From Gordonia sihwensis NBRC 108236 (lineage in GTDB: Bacteria > Actinomycetota > Actinomycetes > Mycobacteriales > Mycobacteriaceae), in assembly GCF_000333035.1 (NCBI RefSeq), contig NZ_BANU01000010.1:1-64000 (forward strand): a stretch of 64,000 nt of DNA, written 5' to 3'. Positions within the stretch are counted from its first letter, which is position 1. Each line of letters begins with the position of its first letter. Below are positions 35,341 through 44,298 of the stretch, one piece after another. A program made the translations under genes and the position numbers. The notes beneath the pieces are model-generated. The model made no database searches and had not been told where the DNA came from. It saw only the letters and a program-made list of their open reading frames with translations.

Positions 35341-36210
35341 TCAGCGCAGGGTTTCGATTATCGCACTGAAGTCGAGATCGCTGTGCTCGGCGGCGAAGGC
35401 GTCGTACAGTTCGGCCGCGTGTGAGCCGAGCGGTGCGGTGGCGCCGGTGGTCGACACGGCGTCCATCGCCAGGTGCAGATCCTTGTTCATCAGCGCAGTG
35501 GCGAACCCCGGCCGGAAGTCGTTGGCTGACGGTGCCGTCTCGACCGGCCCGGGCACCGGGCAGTTGGCCGAGAGTGCCCAGCAGTTGCCGGTGGCACCGG
35601 TCACCACGTCGTAGAGCGCCTGATCCGAGAGCCCGAGCTTCTCCGCCAGAGTGAACGCCTCACCGACCACGATCTGCTGCACGGCCAGGATCATGTTGTT
35701 GCACAGCTTGGCGGCCTGGCCGTTGCCCGGTCCGCCGCACGGCACCACCTTGCCCGCCATCGGCGCCAGGATCGGCTGTGCCGCGGCCAGTGCCGCGTCG
35801 TCGCCACCGACCATGAAGGCCAGGGTTCCGGCCGCCGCTCCCTTGACCCCGCCGGAGACGGGGGCGTCGAGCTGCATCATGCCCGCGGCGACGGCGAGAT
35901 CGTGTACGGCACGCGCGTCCTCGACCGAGATGGTGGAACTGTCGATGAACAGCTGACCCGGCGTCGCGTGCGGCAGCACGGTGTCATACACCGCCCGCAC
36001 CGCTGCGCCGCTGGGAAGCATGGTGATGACGACGTCGGTTCCGGCGACGGCCTCCTCCGCCGACTTCGCTGCGCGGACACCGTCGGCGACGGCCGCTTCC
36101 AGCAGTTCGGGGACGAGGTCGAAGCCGACCACCTCGTGTCCGCCCTTGACCAGGTTGGCGGCCATCGGTCCGCCCATGTGACCGAGTCCGAGGAAAGCGA
36201 TCGTGCTCAT
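35341..36210 (-). CDS. mmsB: 3-hydroxyisobutyrate dehydrogenase
   Basis: A 289-residue NAD-dependent enzyme that oxidises 3-hydroxyisobutyrate to methylmalonate semialdehyde in valine breakdown. The Rossmann motif FLGLGHMGGPMAANL is at the N-terminus, the substrate motif DAPVSGGVKGAAAGTL in the middle, and the catalytic Lys in GNGQAAKLCNNM. Its ATG overlaps the stop of the acyl-CoA dehydrogenase gene (ATGA). The product feeds MmsA, encoded by the first gene of this operon. Confidence 0.95.
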   Translation of the reverse strand: MSTIAFLGLGHMGGPMAANLVKGGHEVVGFDLVPELLEAAVADGVRAAKSAEEAVAGTDVVITMLPSGAAVRAVYDTVLPHATPGQLFIDSSTISVEDARAVHDLAVAAGMMQLDAPVSGGVKGAAAGTLAFMVGGDDAALAAAQPILAPMAGKVVPCGGPGNGQAAKLCNNMILAVQQIVVGEAFTLAEKLGLSDQALYDVVTGATGNCWALSANCPVPGPVETAPSANDFRPGFATALMNKDLHLAMDAVSTTGATAPLGSHAAELYDAFAAEHSDLDFSAIIETLR

Positions 36211-37382
36211 CGGTTGCCCTTTCCGGCGGTGACCCGCTGCGCCTCGGCGCGACCGATCACCATCCGCATGATTTCGTTGGTTCCTTCAAGAATGCGATTC
36301 ACCCGCAGGTCGCGGACGATCTTCTCGATACCCGTCTCGTGCAGGTATCCGTAGCCGCCGTGCAACTGCAGCGCCTGATCGGCGACGGTGAAGCAGCTCT
36401 CGGTGACGAATCGTTTCGCCATCGCGCACAACTCGACCTTGTCGGGATCGTCGGCGTCGAGTGCCTCGGCCGCCCGCCACAGGAGCAGTCGGGAGGCCTC
36501 CAGGGAGGTCGCCATCTCGGCGAGCGTCGCCGAGATGGTGGGTTCGGCGATCAGCGGCTTGCCGAAGGCCTCACGCTCGGTGGCGTAGACGAGCGCCTTG
36601 TCGTACGCGGCTTGCGCACCGCCCATCGAGCACGCGGCGATGTTCAGCCGCCCGCCGTTCAGGCCGTTCATCGCGATCGAGAATCCCGTGCCCTCGCCGT
36701 CCGGGCCGCCGAGCATCGCATCGGCGGAGACCCGGACGTCGTCGAAGATCACCTGGGCCGTGGGCTGGTTGTGCCAGCCCATCTTGGCCTCGGGCGGACC
36801 GAAGGACAGCCCCGGCGTGCCCTTCTCGACGACGAACGTGGAGATTCCGCGGGGGCCGGCGTCACCGGTGCGCGCCATCACCACGTAGACGTCCGAGACA
36901 CCGCCGCCGGAGATGAACTGCTTGCTGCCGCGAAGCACGTATTCGTCGCCCTCGCGGCGGGCCGACGTCGACAGCGCCGCGGCATCCGACCCCGCGCCGG
37001 GCTCGGTGAGGCAGTAGCTCGCGATGTGCTCCATCGACGCCATCTTCGGAACCCAGCGCTTGCGCTGCTCCGTGGTGCCGTAGGTGTCGACCATCCACGT
37101 GCACATGTTGTGGATCGACAGGAACGCCGCGGTCACCGGATCGGCCTTCGCCAGTTCCTCGAAGATCCGCACACCGTCGATCCTCCGCAGACCGGAGCCG
37201 CCGACGTCCTCCTTGGTGTAGATCGCGGCCATCCCGAGCGAACCCGCCTCGCGCATCTCATCGACCGGGAAGTGCTCGGTGGCATCCCATTCGAGAGAGT
37301 GCGGGGCGAGCCGCTTGCGGGCGAAGTCGCGGGCCGCTTCGACGACGATCCGATCGTCGTCGGGCAATTTCGGATAGGGCAT
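36207..37382 (-). CDS. Acyl-CoA dehydrogenase, probably isobutyryl-CoA dehydrogenase
   Basis: A 391-residue FAD enzyme of the acyl-CoA dehydrogenase family. Visible are the FAD-binding segment YCLTEPGAGSDAAAL, KQFISGGGVSDVYVVMARTG, the LQLHGGYGYL block and the C-terminal RILEGTNEIMR, which carries the catalytic Glu. Placement between mmsA and mmsB points to the isobutyryl-CoA step of valine catabolism, making methacrylyl-CoA. No separate enoyl-CoA hydratase is in this operon; the crotonase domain of the fusion protein at 39063-41486 may serve. Confidence 0.9.
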   Translation of the reverse strand: MPYPKLPDDDRIVVEAARDFARKRLAPHSLEWDATEHFPVDEMREAGSLGMAAIYTKEDVGGSGLRRIDGVRIFEELAKADPVTAAFLSIHNMCTWMVDTYGTTEQRKRWVPKMASMEHIASYCLTEPGAGSDAAALSTSARREGDEYVLRGSKQFISGGGVSDVYVVMARTGDAGPRGISTFVVEKGTPGLSFGPPEAKMGWHNQPTAQVIFDDVRVSADAMLGGPDGEGTGFSIAMNGLNGGRLNIAACSMGGAQAAYDKALVYATEREAFGKPLIAEPTISATLAEMATSLEASRLLLWRAAEALDADDPDKVELCAMAKRFVTESCFTVADQALQLHGGYGYLHETGIEKIVRDLRVNRILEGTNEIMRMVIGRAEAQRVTAGKGNR

Positions 37383-37424
37383 GTCGTTACCTGATACGCC
37401 TGTTCTCTCGTTCCGCGACGGGCC

Positions 37425-38948
37425 TCAGTGCATGGTCGGGATGGAGAACTCGGCGCCCTCCTTGATGCCCGACGGCCAACGTGAGGTGACGGTCTTGGTC
37501 TTGGTGTAGAACATGATCGACGCGGGGCCGTGCTGGTTGAGATCGCCGAAGCCGGAGCGCTTCCAGCCGCCGAAGGTGTGGTACGCGACCGGCACCGGGA
37601 TCGGCACGTTGATGCCGACCATGCCGACCTCGACGCGCGAGGTGAAGTCGCGCGCGGTGTCGCCGTCGCGGGTGAAGATGGCCACGCCGTTGCCGTACTC
37701 GTGCTCGGTGGGCAGCGCCAGCGCCTCCTCGTAATCGTGCGCGCGGACGATGGTGAGCACCGGGCCGAAGATCTCGTCGGTGTAGATCGACATGTCCTTG
37801 GTGACGTGGTCGAAGAGGGTGGGGCCGAGGTAGTAACCGCCTCCGAGATCGGTGCCGTTGAACGAGGCCTCGGTGGCGCCCTTGCCGCGACCGTCGACGA
37901 CGAGTTCGGCACCCGCGGCGACGCCCTGTTCGATGTAGTCCACCACGCGATCACGTGCGGCGGCGGTGATCAGCGGACCGTAGTCGGCCTTGGGGTCGTG
38001 GCTGTGACCGACGCGCAGCGCTTCGACCCGCTCGACGAGCTTGGCGCGCAGAGCGTCCGCGGTCGCGTCTCCGATCGGGACGGCCACCGAGATCGCCATG
38101 CAGCGCTCGCCGGCCGAGCCGTAGCCGGCGCCGATGAGGGCGTCGACGACCTGGTCGAGGTCGGCGTCCGGGGCGATGATCATGTGGTTCTTGGCGCCGC
38201 CGAAGCACTGGCTGCGCTTGCCGTTGGCGGCGGCCGTCTCGTAGATGTACTGCGCGATGTCCGACGACCCGACGAAGCCGACGGCCTTGACGTCGGGGTT
38301 CACGAGCAGTGCGTCCACGGCGGTCTTGTCGCCGTGCACCACCTGGAACACACCGTCGGGCAGGCCGGCTTCGGTGAACAGCTCGGCGAGGCGGACCGGA
38401 ACGGACGGGTCGCGCTCCGAGGGCTTCAGGATGAAGGCGTTGCCGCAGGCCAGGGCGGGGCCGGCCTTCCAGAGCGGGATCATGGCGGGGAAGTTGAACG
38501 GGGTGATGCCGGCGACCACGCCGAGCGGCTGCCGCATCGAGTAGACGTCGATGCCGGTGCCCGCGCCCTCGGTGTACTCGCCCTTGAGGAGGTGGGGGAT
38601 GCCGACCGAGAACTCGATCACCTCGAGTCCGCGCTGCACGTCGCCGCGGGCGTCGGCGACGGTCTTGCCGTGCTCGCTCGAGAGCAGCTCGGCGAGCTCG
38701 TCCATGTTCTGGTTCACCAGCTCGATGAACTTCATCATCACGCGGGCGCGGCGCTGCGGGTTCATGGCGGCCCACGTCTTCTGGGCCTCTTTGGCGGTGG
38801 CGACGGCGGCGTCGACTTCGGCGGCGGTGGCCAGCGGCACCGTGGCCTGAACCTGACCCGTGCTGGGGTCGTAGACGTCGGCGGTCGCGCCAGTCGCGGC
38901 GACGTGTGCGCCGTTCAGGTAGTGATCGATGGTCCGCAGTGCAGTCAT
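37425..38948 (-). CDS. mmsA: CoA-acylating methylmalonate-semialdehyde dehydrogenase
   Basis: A 507-residue aldehyde dehydrogenase converting methylmalonate semialdehyde to propionyl-CoA, NADH and CO2. Family marks: GVVAGITPFNFPAMIPLWK, the NAD-binding FVGSSDIAQYIYE, the AKNHMIIAPDADLDQ block and catalytic Cys in GSAGERCMAISVAV. The ATG at 38948 is preceded by GGAAGGAC; the longer frame upstream is not supported. It is the first gene of the mmsA - acyl-CoA dehydrogenase - mmsB - marR operon. Confidence 0.94.
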   Translation of the reverse strand: MTALRTIDHYLNGAHVAATGATADVYDPSTGQVQATVPLATAAEVDAAVATAKEAQKTWAAMNPQRRARVMMKFIELVNQNMDELAELLSSEHGKTVADARGDVQRGLEVIEFSVGIPHLLKGEYTEGAGTGIDVYSMRQPLGVVAGITPFNFPAMIPLWKAGPALACGNAFILKPSERDPSVPVRLAELFTEAGLPDGVFQVVHGDKTAVDALLVNPDVKAVGFVGSSDIAQYIYETAAANGKRSQCFGGAKNHMIIAPDADLDQVVDALIGAGYGSAGERCMAISVAVPIGDATADALRAKLVERVEALRVGHSHDPKADYGPLITAAARDRVVDYIEQGVAAGAELVVDGRGKGATEASFNGTDLGGGYYLGPTLFDHVTKDMSIYTDEIFGPVLTIVRAHDYEEALALPTEHEYGNGVAIFTRDGDTARDFTSRVEVGMVGINVPIPVPVAYHTFGGWKRSGFGDLNQHGPASIMFYTKTKTVTSRWPSGIKEGAEFSIPTMH

Positions 38949-38989
38949 GCGCCGTCCTTCCAGAGGCATCCGTTCGTGACGTGAACCAC

Positions 38990-39017
38990 GATATACTTGG
39001 ACATCCAAGTAATTCAA
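38990..39017 (-). promoter_or_regulatory. mmsA promoter with an 18-bp MarR-type operator between -35 and -10
   Basis: On the minus strand TTGAAT (39012-39017) and TATATC (38990-38995) stand 16 bases apart as -35 and -10. Between them, TACTTGGATGTCCAAGTA (38994-39011) is a perfect palindrome with arms TACTTGGA/TCCAAGTA and a 2-base centre. A repressor bound there would block RNA polymerase. The mmsA start is 41 bases downstream of the -10. Confidence 0.75.
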
Positions 39018-39062
39018 GAGGGAGCCGGACATCTGCAGGTCGGCGACGGTTTCAGTGGGGAG

Positions 39063-41486
39063 TCAGCATCCTCTCCACTGCGGTTCGCGCTTCTGCGCGA
39101 AGGCCGTGACACCCTCGCGGAGATCCTCCGAGACGAGGACGGTGTCGAGGACCGCGAGGCTCTCGTCCACGGCCCGGACCGTGTCCGGCTGCGATTCGGA
39201 TCCGGCCATCGCCGCCAGTGAGGCGCGAACGGCGACCGGTGACGCGGCCAGGATCTCCTCGGCCACGGCGCGGGCGGCGGACATCACTTCACCGTGCGGT
39301 GCCACCCTCGACACCAGGCCGTACGCCAGCGCCTCCGCGGCGTCGATGCGGCGTCCGGTGAGGATCATGTCGCGGGCGAGGGCGGGCGGGACGACGCGGG
39401 AGAGGCGGACCAGCCCGCCGGCCGCGGCGACCAGACCGACCTTCACTTCGGGCAGACCGAAGGAGGCCTCCTCGTCCGCGACGATCACATGGCAGGCCAG
39501 GGCGATCTCGAGCCCGCCGCCGAGGGCGAAACCGTTCACCGCGGCGATCACCGGCTTGATCCGGTCGCGCCGCGCGGTGAGCCCGGCGAAGCCGTTGGCG
39601 GGCATCGCGAGGCCTCCTTGGGCGCCGGCGCTCAGATCGTTGCCCGCCGAGAACGCGGCCGAGCCGGCGCCGGTCAGGATCGCAACCCACAGATCGGGAT
39701 CGGCGAAGTACGCGTCGAAGACGGAGTCCAGTTCCGCGTTCGCCGCCGGATTCAGCGCGTTGCGGACCTCGGGCCGGTTGATCGTCACCTCGAGCACCCG
39801 TCCCTCGCGCCGGACGAGCAGATGCTCGTACCGCTCGGCGAATCCGACCGCCGCGCGCGGATGGCGCGCATCGAGGACGTCGCGTGTGCGTGCCGCGTGG
39901 TTCTGGTTCGTCGACGCGCGGACGAAGATCGGCGTTCCGATGGGGTCGTCGTCGGCGCGCAGCAGATCGAGCAGGCCGGGGTCGTCCACGGCCGCGACGA
40001 ACCGGGCGCCGTCGCCGAGCCGGCCGACCACGGTGGCTCCGGGGGCCTCGCCGTCGGGATCGATGACGACGAACGACTCGATCGTCGCCGGGCCGTTCGG
40101 ATAGTGCGCCACCCGCACCGACGGTGCGGCGTCCAATTCGCGTTGCAGGTCGGCGGAGGTGCTCGGACGCCAGGGAGCGGGGACGGACGAGTACACGCCC
40201 ACCGAGTACTTGCTCAAGACGCCGCCGTTGGCTGCGACCAGGCCGAACGAGCCGGGCTCGCGCCGCGCCCGCGACACGATCTCCGCGATGCCGTGCATCG
40301 AATAGTTGTTGCCGGGCCCGCCGAAGTAGGGGAGCCCGCCGGTGACGGTCAGTCCACGGGGGTCGTCGGGCGAGAGTCCGAGCTCGTCGATGACGTGCGA
40401 GACCGCGACCGGGAAGCAGCTGTACAGATCGAAGTGCGCGACGTCGTCGACATCGGTGCCCGCCAGGCGCAGTGCCTCCCGGACAGCGGCGACCGACGCG
40501 GGTCCGCGGGAGAGGTCCGGCCGGGTCAGGAGCGGCTTCTCCCGCAGGTCGGCGTGGCCGTGGACGAAGACCCAGCGGTCGGCGGGGATCCCCGCCGACC
40601 GGGCGGCCGCGACGGACATCAGTACCGCGGATGCGGCCTGGTTGACGTGGTCGCGAGCCACCATTCGGCGCGGGTAGGGGACCGAGACGCGGCGGTTGCG
40701 GTCGGTGACGGTCGCCAACTCCTCGGCGGTGAACTCCTCTCGGGCGGCGGCGAAGGGGTTCCGCGCCGCCACACGCGTCATCGGTGCGAACAGCTCGCCC
40801 ATCGACCGCGCGTACTCGGCGGCGCCGAGTCCGAGACGGTGGCGCCGCGCGTTCTCGACGATCGAGTACTGGGAGATGGGGATGACGACCCCGTGCTTCA
40901 CCTCGTCGATCGAGGTGAGGCCGCCGATCGAGTAGCCACGGTCCTCCAGTTGCCCGCCGACGGTCTCGCTGAAGTCCGGTGCGGTGCCCGAGCGCTGGGC
41001 GTGGCGGACCGTCGACATCACCTCGGCCCCGAACAACACCACCGCGTCGGCACGCCCGGCGGCGATCTCGGCGCCGAACTCGTTCACCAGATGCTGCGGG
41101 CTCTGCCCGCCGGTCACCTCTTCGACGGCCCTGCGCGGATCCATGCCGGTGCGGCGTGCCACCGCGCGCGGCATGTTGTCCGGCCGGCCGAAGGGCGACG
41201 ACGACGCCGGGCTCGACCGCTCGAACGATCGGACCGCCACCACGGTGTCGACGAGGCGTGCCACGTCGTCGGCCCCGGTGTCGGCGAGCGCCGCGCTCAC
41301 CGCGCGGGCCGCGAGGTCGGCCTCGGAGAGGCCCGCGTAGTCGGCGTCGTCGATGCGTTCGGCTGCCTGGCCGACCCCTACGATGACCGGTGTGGTGGGT
41401 GGAATGTCATCGAGGCGGTACACGCACTCCGGCCGGGACGCGGATGCGCCGGGAGTGGGCTGTGCGGGTGTGGGGGCACTGGACAC
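39063..41486 (-). CDS. Thiolase-like protein (TLP1 type) fused to an enoyl-CoA hydratase domain
   Basis: An 807-residue fusion. Residues about 30-540 form a thiolase fold (TPVIVGVGQAAERI, FDLYSCFPVAVSHVIDELG, TVTGGLPYFGGPGNNYSMHG) with an extra C-terminal beta domain (ATVVGRLGDGARFVAA). The usual nucleophilic Cys is missing: the region reads VTGGQSPQHLVNEF, as in mycobacterial thiolase-like protein 1. Residues about 545-807 are a crotonase with both catalytic Glu kept (FALGGGLEIALACH, FGLPEVKVGLV). The hydratase half should be active; the thiolase half may bind rather than cleave acyl-CoA. Start is the GTG at 41486. It ends just upstream of the mmsA promoter. Confidence 0.85.
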   Translation of the reverse strand: MSSAPTPAQPTPGASASRPECVYRLDDIPPTTPVIVGVGQAAERIDDADYAGLSEADLAARAVSAALADTGADDVARLVDTVVAVRSFERSSPASSSPFGRPDNMPRAVARRTGMDPRRAVEEVTGGQSPQHLVNEFGAEIAAGRADAVVLFGAEVMSTVRHAQRSGTAPDFSETVGGQLEDRGYSIGGLTSIDEVKHGVVIPISQYSIVENARRHRLGLGAAEYARSMGELFAPMTRVAARNPFAAAREEFTAEELATVTDRNRRVSVPYPRRMVARDHVNQAASAVLMSVAAARSAGIPADRWVFVHGHADLREKPLLTRPDLSRGPASVAAVREALRLAGTDVDDVAHFDLYSCFPVAVSHVIDELGLSPDDPRGLTVTGGLPYFGGPGNNYSMHGIAEIVSRARREPGSFGLVAANGGVLSKYSVGVYSSVPAPWRPSTSADLQRELDAAPSVRVAHYPNGPATIESFVVIDPDGEAPGATVVGRLGDGARFVAAVDDPGLLDLLRADDDPIGTPIFVRASTNQNHAARTRDVLDARHPRAAVGFAERYEHLLVRREGRVLEVTINRPEVRNALNPAANAELDSVFDAYFADPDLWVAILTGAGSAAFSAGNDLSAGAQGGLAMPANGFAGLTARRDRIKPVIAAVNGFALGGGLEIALACHVIVADEEASFGLPEVKVGLVAAAGGLVRLSRVVPPALARDMILTGRRIDAAEALAYGLVSRVAPHGEVMSAARAVAEEILAASPVAVRASLAAMAGSESQPDTVRAVDESLAVLDTVLVSEDLREGVTAFAQKREPQWRGC

Positions 41487-41576
41487 GGGTGGAGCCTTTC
41501 CGGCGCCGCGGCCGCGACGCCTGACACTGCACCGCATTATGCCCACGTTGCCATCGAGCGATGGCGAGGAGGTCTC

Positions 41577-42914
41577 GTGAGCGCGTTGACGCCGCCCGAC
41601 GCGGCGATGTACTGGCGATCGTTGACCACGGCGAACGATCAGTTCCTGTTGTATGCGTTCGACGCGCCGGACGACCCGTCGGCCGATCCGTTCGCCGAAC
41701 TCGCGCCCCGCGCGTCCGAGATCGCAGACCTGCGTCTCGGCGTCGCCCGCGTGCCGTGGGATCTCGGGTATCCGCGCTGGCGCGCGTCGCGTCCCCGTCC
41801 CGAGCAGTTCTGCCGACACCCGGCCACCACGTGGACCGAATGCCTGGCCGCCCTGGGGCACCTCATGGCGAGCGGCGACCGCACCGCCGGGCCGCTGTGG
41901 CGGTTGCATCTGTTCGAATCGCTCACGGATGTGCCCGACGCCGACGGCCCGGCCAACATCGTGGTGCTCCAGATCTCGCATGCGCTCGGTGGCGGGCGGC
42001 GGGTCTCGGCGATCGCACGACGGTTGCTGACGCAGGGTCGGCCCGACCGGGTGCGCAGCGGCGCGCCGCTTCCCTCCGCCGTGGCCTCCGCAGTGGCCGC
42101 CGCCGCGGGCGCCGCGGCCATCGTGCCGCGACTGGCGACCGGAACCGTCGCCGGTGCGGCCGCGTGGATGCTCCGATCCCGTTGCGGCACAGCGGAAACA
42201 CCGGGCGCCGACGTGATCGAGCCGACCGTGCTCAATCGTCCGGATCCCGGCGCGGTGGAGCTGCGGACGGTGACGCTGCCGCGATCGTCGGTCCGGCGGC
42301 TGGGATCCTCGGTCACCGTCGGGGCACTGGTGGGGCTGGCCGAGGTGCTCGGGCGCTTCGGCGGGACGAGTCCTGACGGCCGGGTGGTCGCAGAGGTCGC
42401 CGTCTCCCGTGAACCGGCGACCCGAGAACCGGCGGCTCGGCGCCGGAACGACTTCTTCTCCGTCGGCGTCGATCTGCGCCCCGACCTCGATCGGCGTGCT
42501 CGATCCGGGGCGATCGCGAGCCAGCTCGACGCGGCGCGGCGGCGAGACCGTTCTGCGGTGGCCCGCGTCGACCGCTGGGCGGCCGACCGCGCTCCGTCGG
42601 TACTGGGATCGCTGGCCGTCCGGCTCTCGTCCGCGGCGCCGGTCCCGGAGCGGGTGGCGGGTGCGACCGTGGTCTCGTCGGTGAACCGCGGCGACGGCGA
42701 CCTCCGGCTGGCGGGCGGTCGAGTGCTGTTCACCGCGGGGTTCCCGGCCTTGTCCGCGGTCCACGGACTCACCCACGGCGTGCACGGAATCGGTGCGACG
42801 GTGACCGTGTCGATCGCCGCTCGCGGAACCGCCGCGCGGACCGTCGACGAGTACGCCGCAGCGGTGCGCGCGGCCTTCGGAGGAAGCCCGGCGACGCCAC
42901 CTTCGCACGCGTAG
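41577..42914 (+). CDS. WS/DGAT-like acyltransferase family protein with altered active site
   Basis: A 445-residue protein. N-terminal MYWRSLTTANDQFLLYAF and a C-terminal block (ATVVSSVNRGDGDLRLAGG, FTAGFPALSAVHGLTHGVHG) resemble wax ester synthase/diacylglycerol acyltransferases. The catalytic HHxxxDG motif reads SHALGGG: the second His stays but the first is Ser and the Asp is Gly. Activity is therefore uncertain. The GTG at 41577 has a strong GAGGAGG site. It is divergent from the thiolase-crotonase fusion and is followed after 9 bp by gabD1. Confidence 0.68.
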   Translation: MSALTPPDAAMYWRSLTTANDQFLLYAFDAPDDPSADPFAELAPRASEIADLRLGVARVPWDLGYPRWRASRPRPEQFCRHPATTWTECLAALGHLMASGDRTAGPLWRLHLFESLTDVPDADGPANIVVLQISHALGGGRRVSAIARRLLTQGRPDRVRSGAPLPSAVASAVAAAAGAAAIVPRLATGTVAGAAAWMLRSRCGTAETPGADVIEPTVLNRPDPGAVELRTVTLPRSSVRRLGSSVTVGALVGLAEVLGRFGGTSPDGRVVAEVAVSREPATREPAARRRNDFFSVGVDLRPDLDRRARSGAIASQLDAARRRDRSAVARVDRWAADRAPSVLGSLAVRLSSAAPVPERVAGATVVSSVNRGDGDLRLAGGRVLFTAGFPALSAVHGLTHGVHGIGATVTVSIAARGTAARTVDEYAAAVRAAFGGSPATPPSHA

Positions 42915-42923
42915 CATTCGCAT

Positions 42924-44297
42924 ATGACTGCTTATGTGACCCAGAACCCCGCCACCGGCGTCGTGGAGCGCGAGTTTCCGACGATCACCGACGACCAGAT
43001 CGATCCGATCCTGGAACGCGCCGAGAAGGCATATCGCCAGTGGCGGCAGACCCCGATCGAGCAGCGCGTACAGATGCTTCGCGACACCGCCGCGGCGTAC
43101 CGCGACCGGGCGTCCGAACTGGCCGCGGTCATCACGAAGGAGATGGGGAAGCCGACCAAGCAGGGTCTGGGTGAACTCGCACTGACGGCGATGATCTACG
43201 ACTGGTACGCGGACAACGGCCCGGCTCTGCTGGAGACCGAGCAACTCGATCCGCAGGGAGCCGCGGAGTCGATCGTCACCCGCACGCCGATCGGCCCGAT
43301 CCTCGGCATCATGCCGTGGAACTTCCCCTACTACCAGGTGGCCCGGTTCGTGGCTCCGAATCTGTTGCTGGGCAACACGATCATCCTCAAGCACGCCCCG
43401 ATCTGCGCTGCGTCGTCGGAGCTGATGGAACAGATCGCGCACGCCGCCGGGGTTCCCGCCGACGCCTATATCAACGTCTTCGCGACCAACGAGCAGATCG
43501 CGACGATGATCGCCGATCGCCGGTTGCAGGGCGTCTCACTCACCGGATCGAGCCGCGCCGGGGCGGCGGTCGCGGAAGTCGCGGCGCGCAATCTCAAGAA
43601 GTCGGTGCTCGAACTCGGCGGATCGGACCCGTTCATCGTGCTCGACACCCCGGATGTCGCGGCGCTGGCCGCCGGCGCCGCAGCCATGCGGACGATGAAC
43701 GCGGGCCAGGCGTGCAATTCGCCCAAGCGGTTCATCGTCGATGAGTCGATCTACGACGACTTCGTCACGAACCTGACGGCGGCGATCTCCGGGCTCGCGG
43801 TGGGCGATCCGGCCGAGGACGGGACCAAGGTGGGGCCGCTGTCGTCGGTCACCGCGCGTGACAACGTGGTCAAGCAGGTCTCGCAGGCGGTGGAGCAGGG
43901 CGCGACGCTGCACACCGGCGGAGAGGCCCTTGACGGGCCGGGCGCGTTCATGGCTCCCGCGGTCCTCACCGATGTGACGCCGGAGATGGACGCGTACCGC
44001 GAGGAGATCTTCGGCCCGGTGGCGGTGGTCTACAAGTTCTCGTCGGTCGACGAGGCCGTCGATCTGGCCAACGACGTCGAGTACGGACTCTCCGGTTCGG
44101 TGTGGAGCTCGGACGTCGAGGCCGCGCAGGCCGTGGCCGACCGGCTCGATGTCGGCATGGCGATGGTGAACGAGCACGGGACCTCGCTGCCCGGCCTGCC
44201 CTTCGGCGGCGTCAAGCAGTCGGGGTACGGCCGTGAACTCGGACAGTGGGGTCTCGGCGAGTTCGCCAACGTGCGGTTGCGCCGGACCGCGAAGTAG
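42924..44297 (+). CDS. gabD1: NADP-dependent succinate-semialdehyde dehydrogenase
   Basis: A 457-residue aldehyde dehydrogenase matching the mycobacterial GabD1 branch in length and motifs. It has IMPWNFPYYQVARF, the nucleotide-binding SLTGSSRAGAAVAEVAA, catalytic Glu in VLELGGSDPFIVL and catalytic Cys in MNAGQACNSPKRFIV. It oxidises succinate semialdehyde to succinate, joining GABA and 2-oxoglutarate metabolism to the TCA cycle. It lies 9 bp after the acyltransferase-like gene and ends one base from the convergent repeat protein. Confidence 0.93.
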   Translation: MTAYVTQNPATGVVEREFPTITDDQIDPILERAEKAYRQWRQTPIEQRVQMLRDTAAAYRDRASELAAVITKEMGKPTKQGLGELALTAMIYDWYADNGPALLETEQLDPQGAAESIVTRTPIGPILGIMPWNFPYYQVARFVAPNLLLGNTIILKHAPICAASSELMEQIAHAAGVPADAYINVFATNEQIATMIADRRLQGVSLTGSSRAGAAVAEVAARNLKKSVLELGGSDPFIVLDTPDVAALAAGAAAMRTMNAGQACNSPKRFIVDESIYDDFVTNLTAAISGLAVGDPAEDGTKVGPLSSVTARDNVVKQVSQAVEQGATLHTGGEALDGPGAFMAPAVLTDVTPEMDAYREEIFGPVAVVYKFSSVDEAVDLANDVEYGLSGSVWSSDVEAAQAVADRLDVGMAMVNEHGTSLPGLPFGGVKQSGYGRELGQWGLGEFANVRLRRTAK

Positions 44298-44298
44298 C

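Noticed and set aside
41487-43442. Upstream extension of the thiolase-crotonase frame into a 1459-codon open frame on the minus strand
   Set aside because: This part is Arg/Gly/His-rich shadow sequence opposite two well-supported plus-strand genes; the real start is the GTG at 41486.
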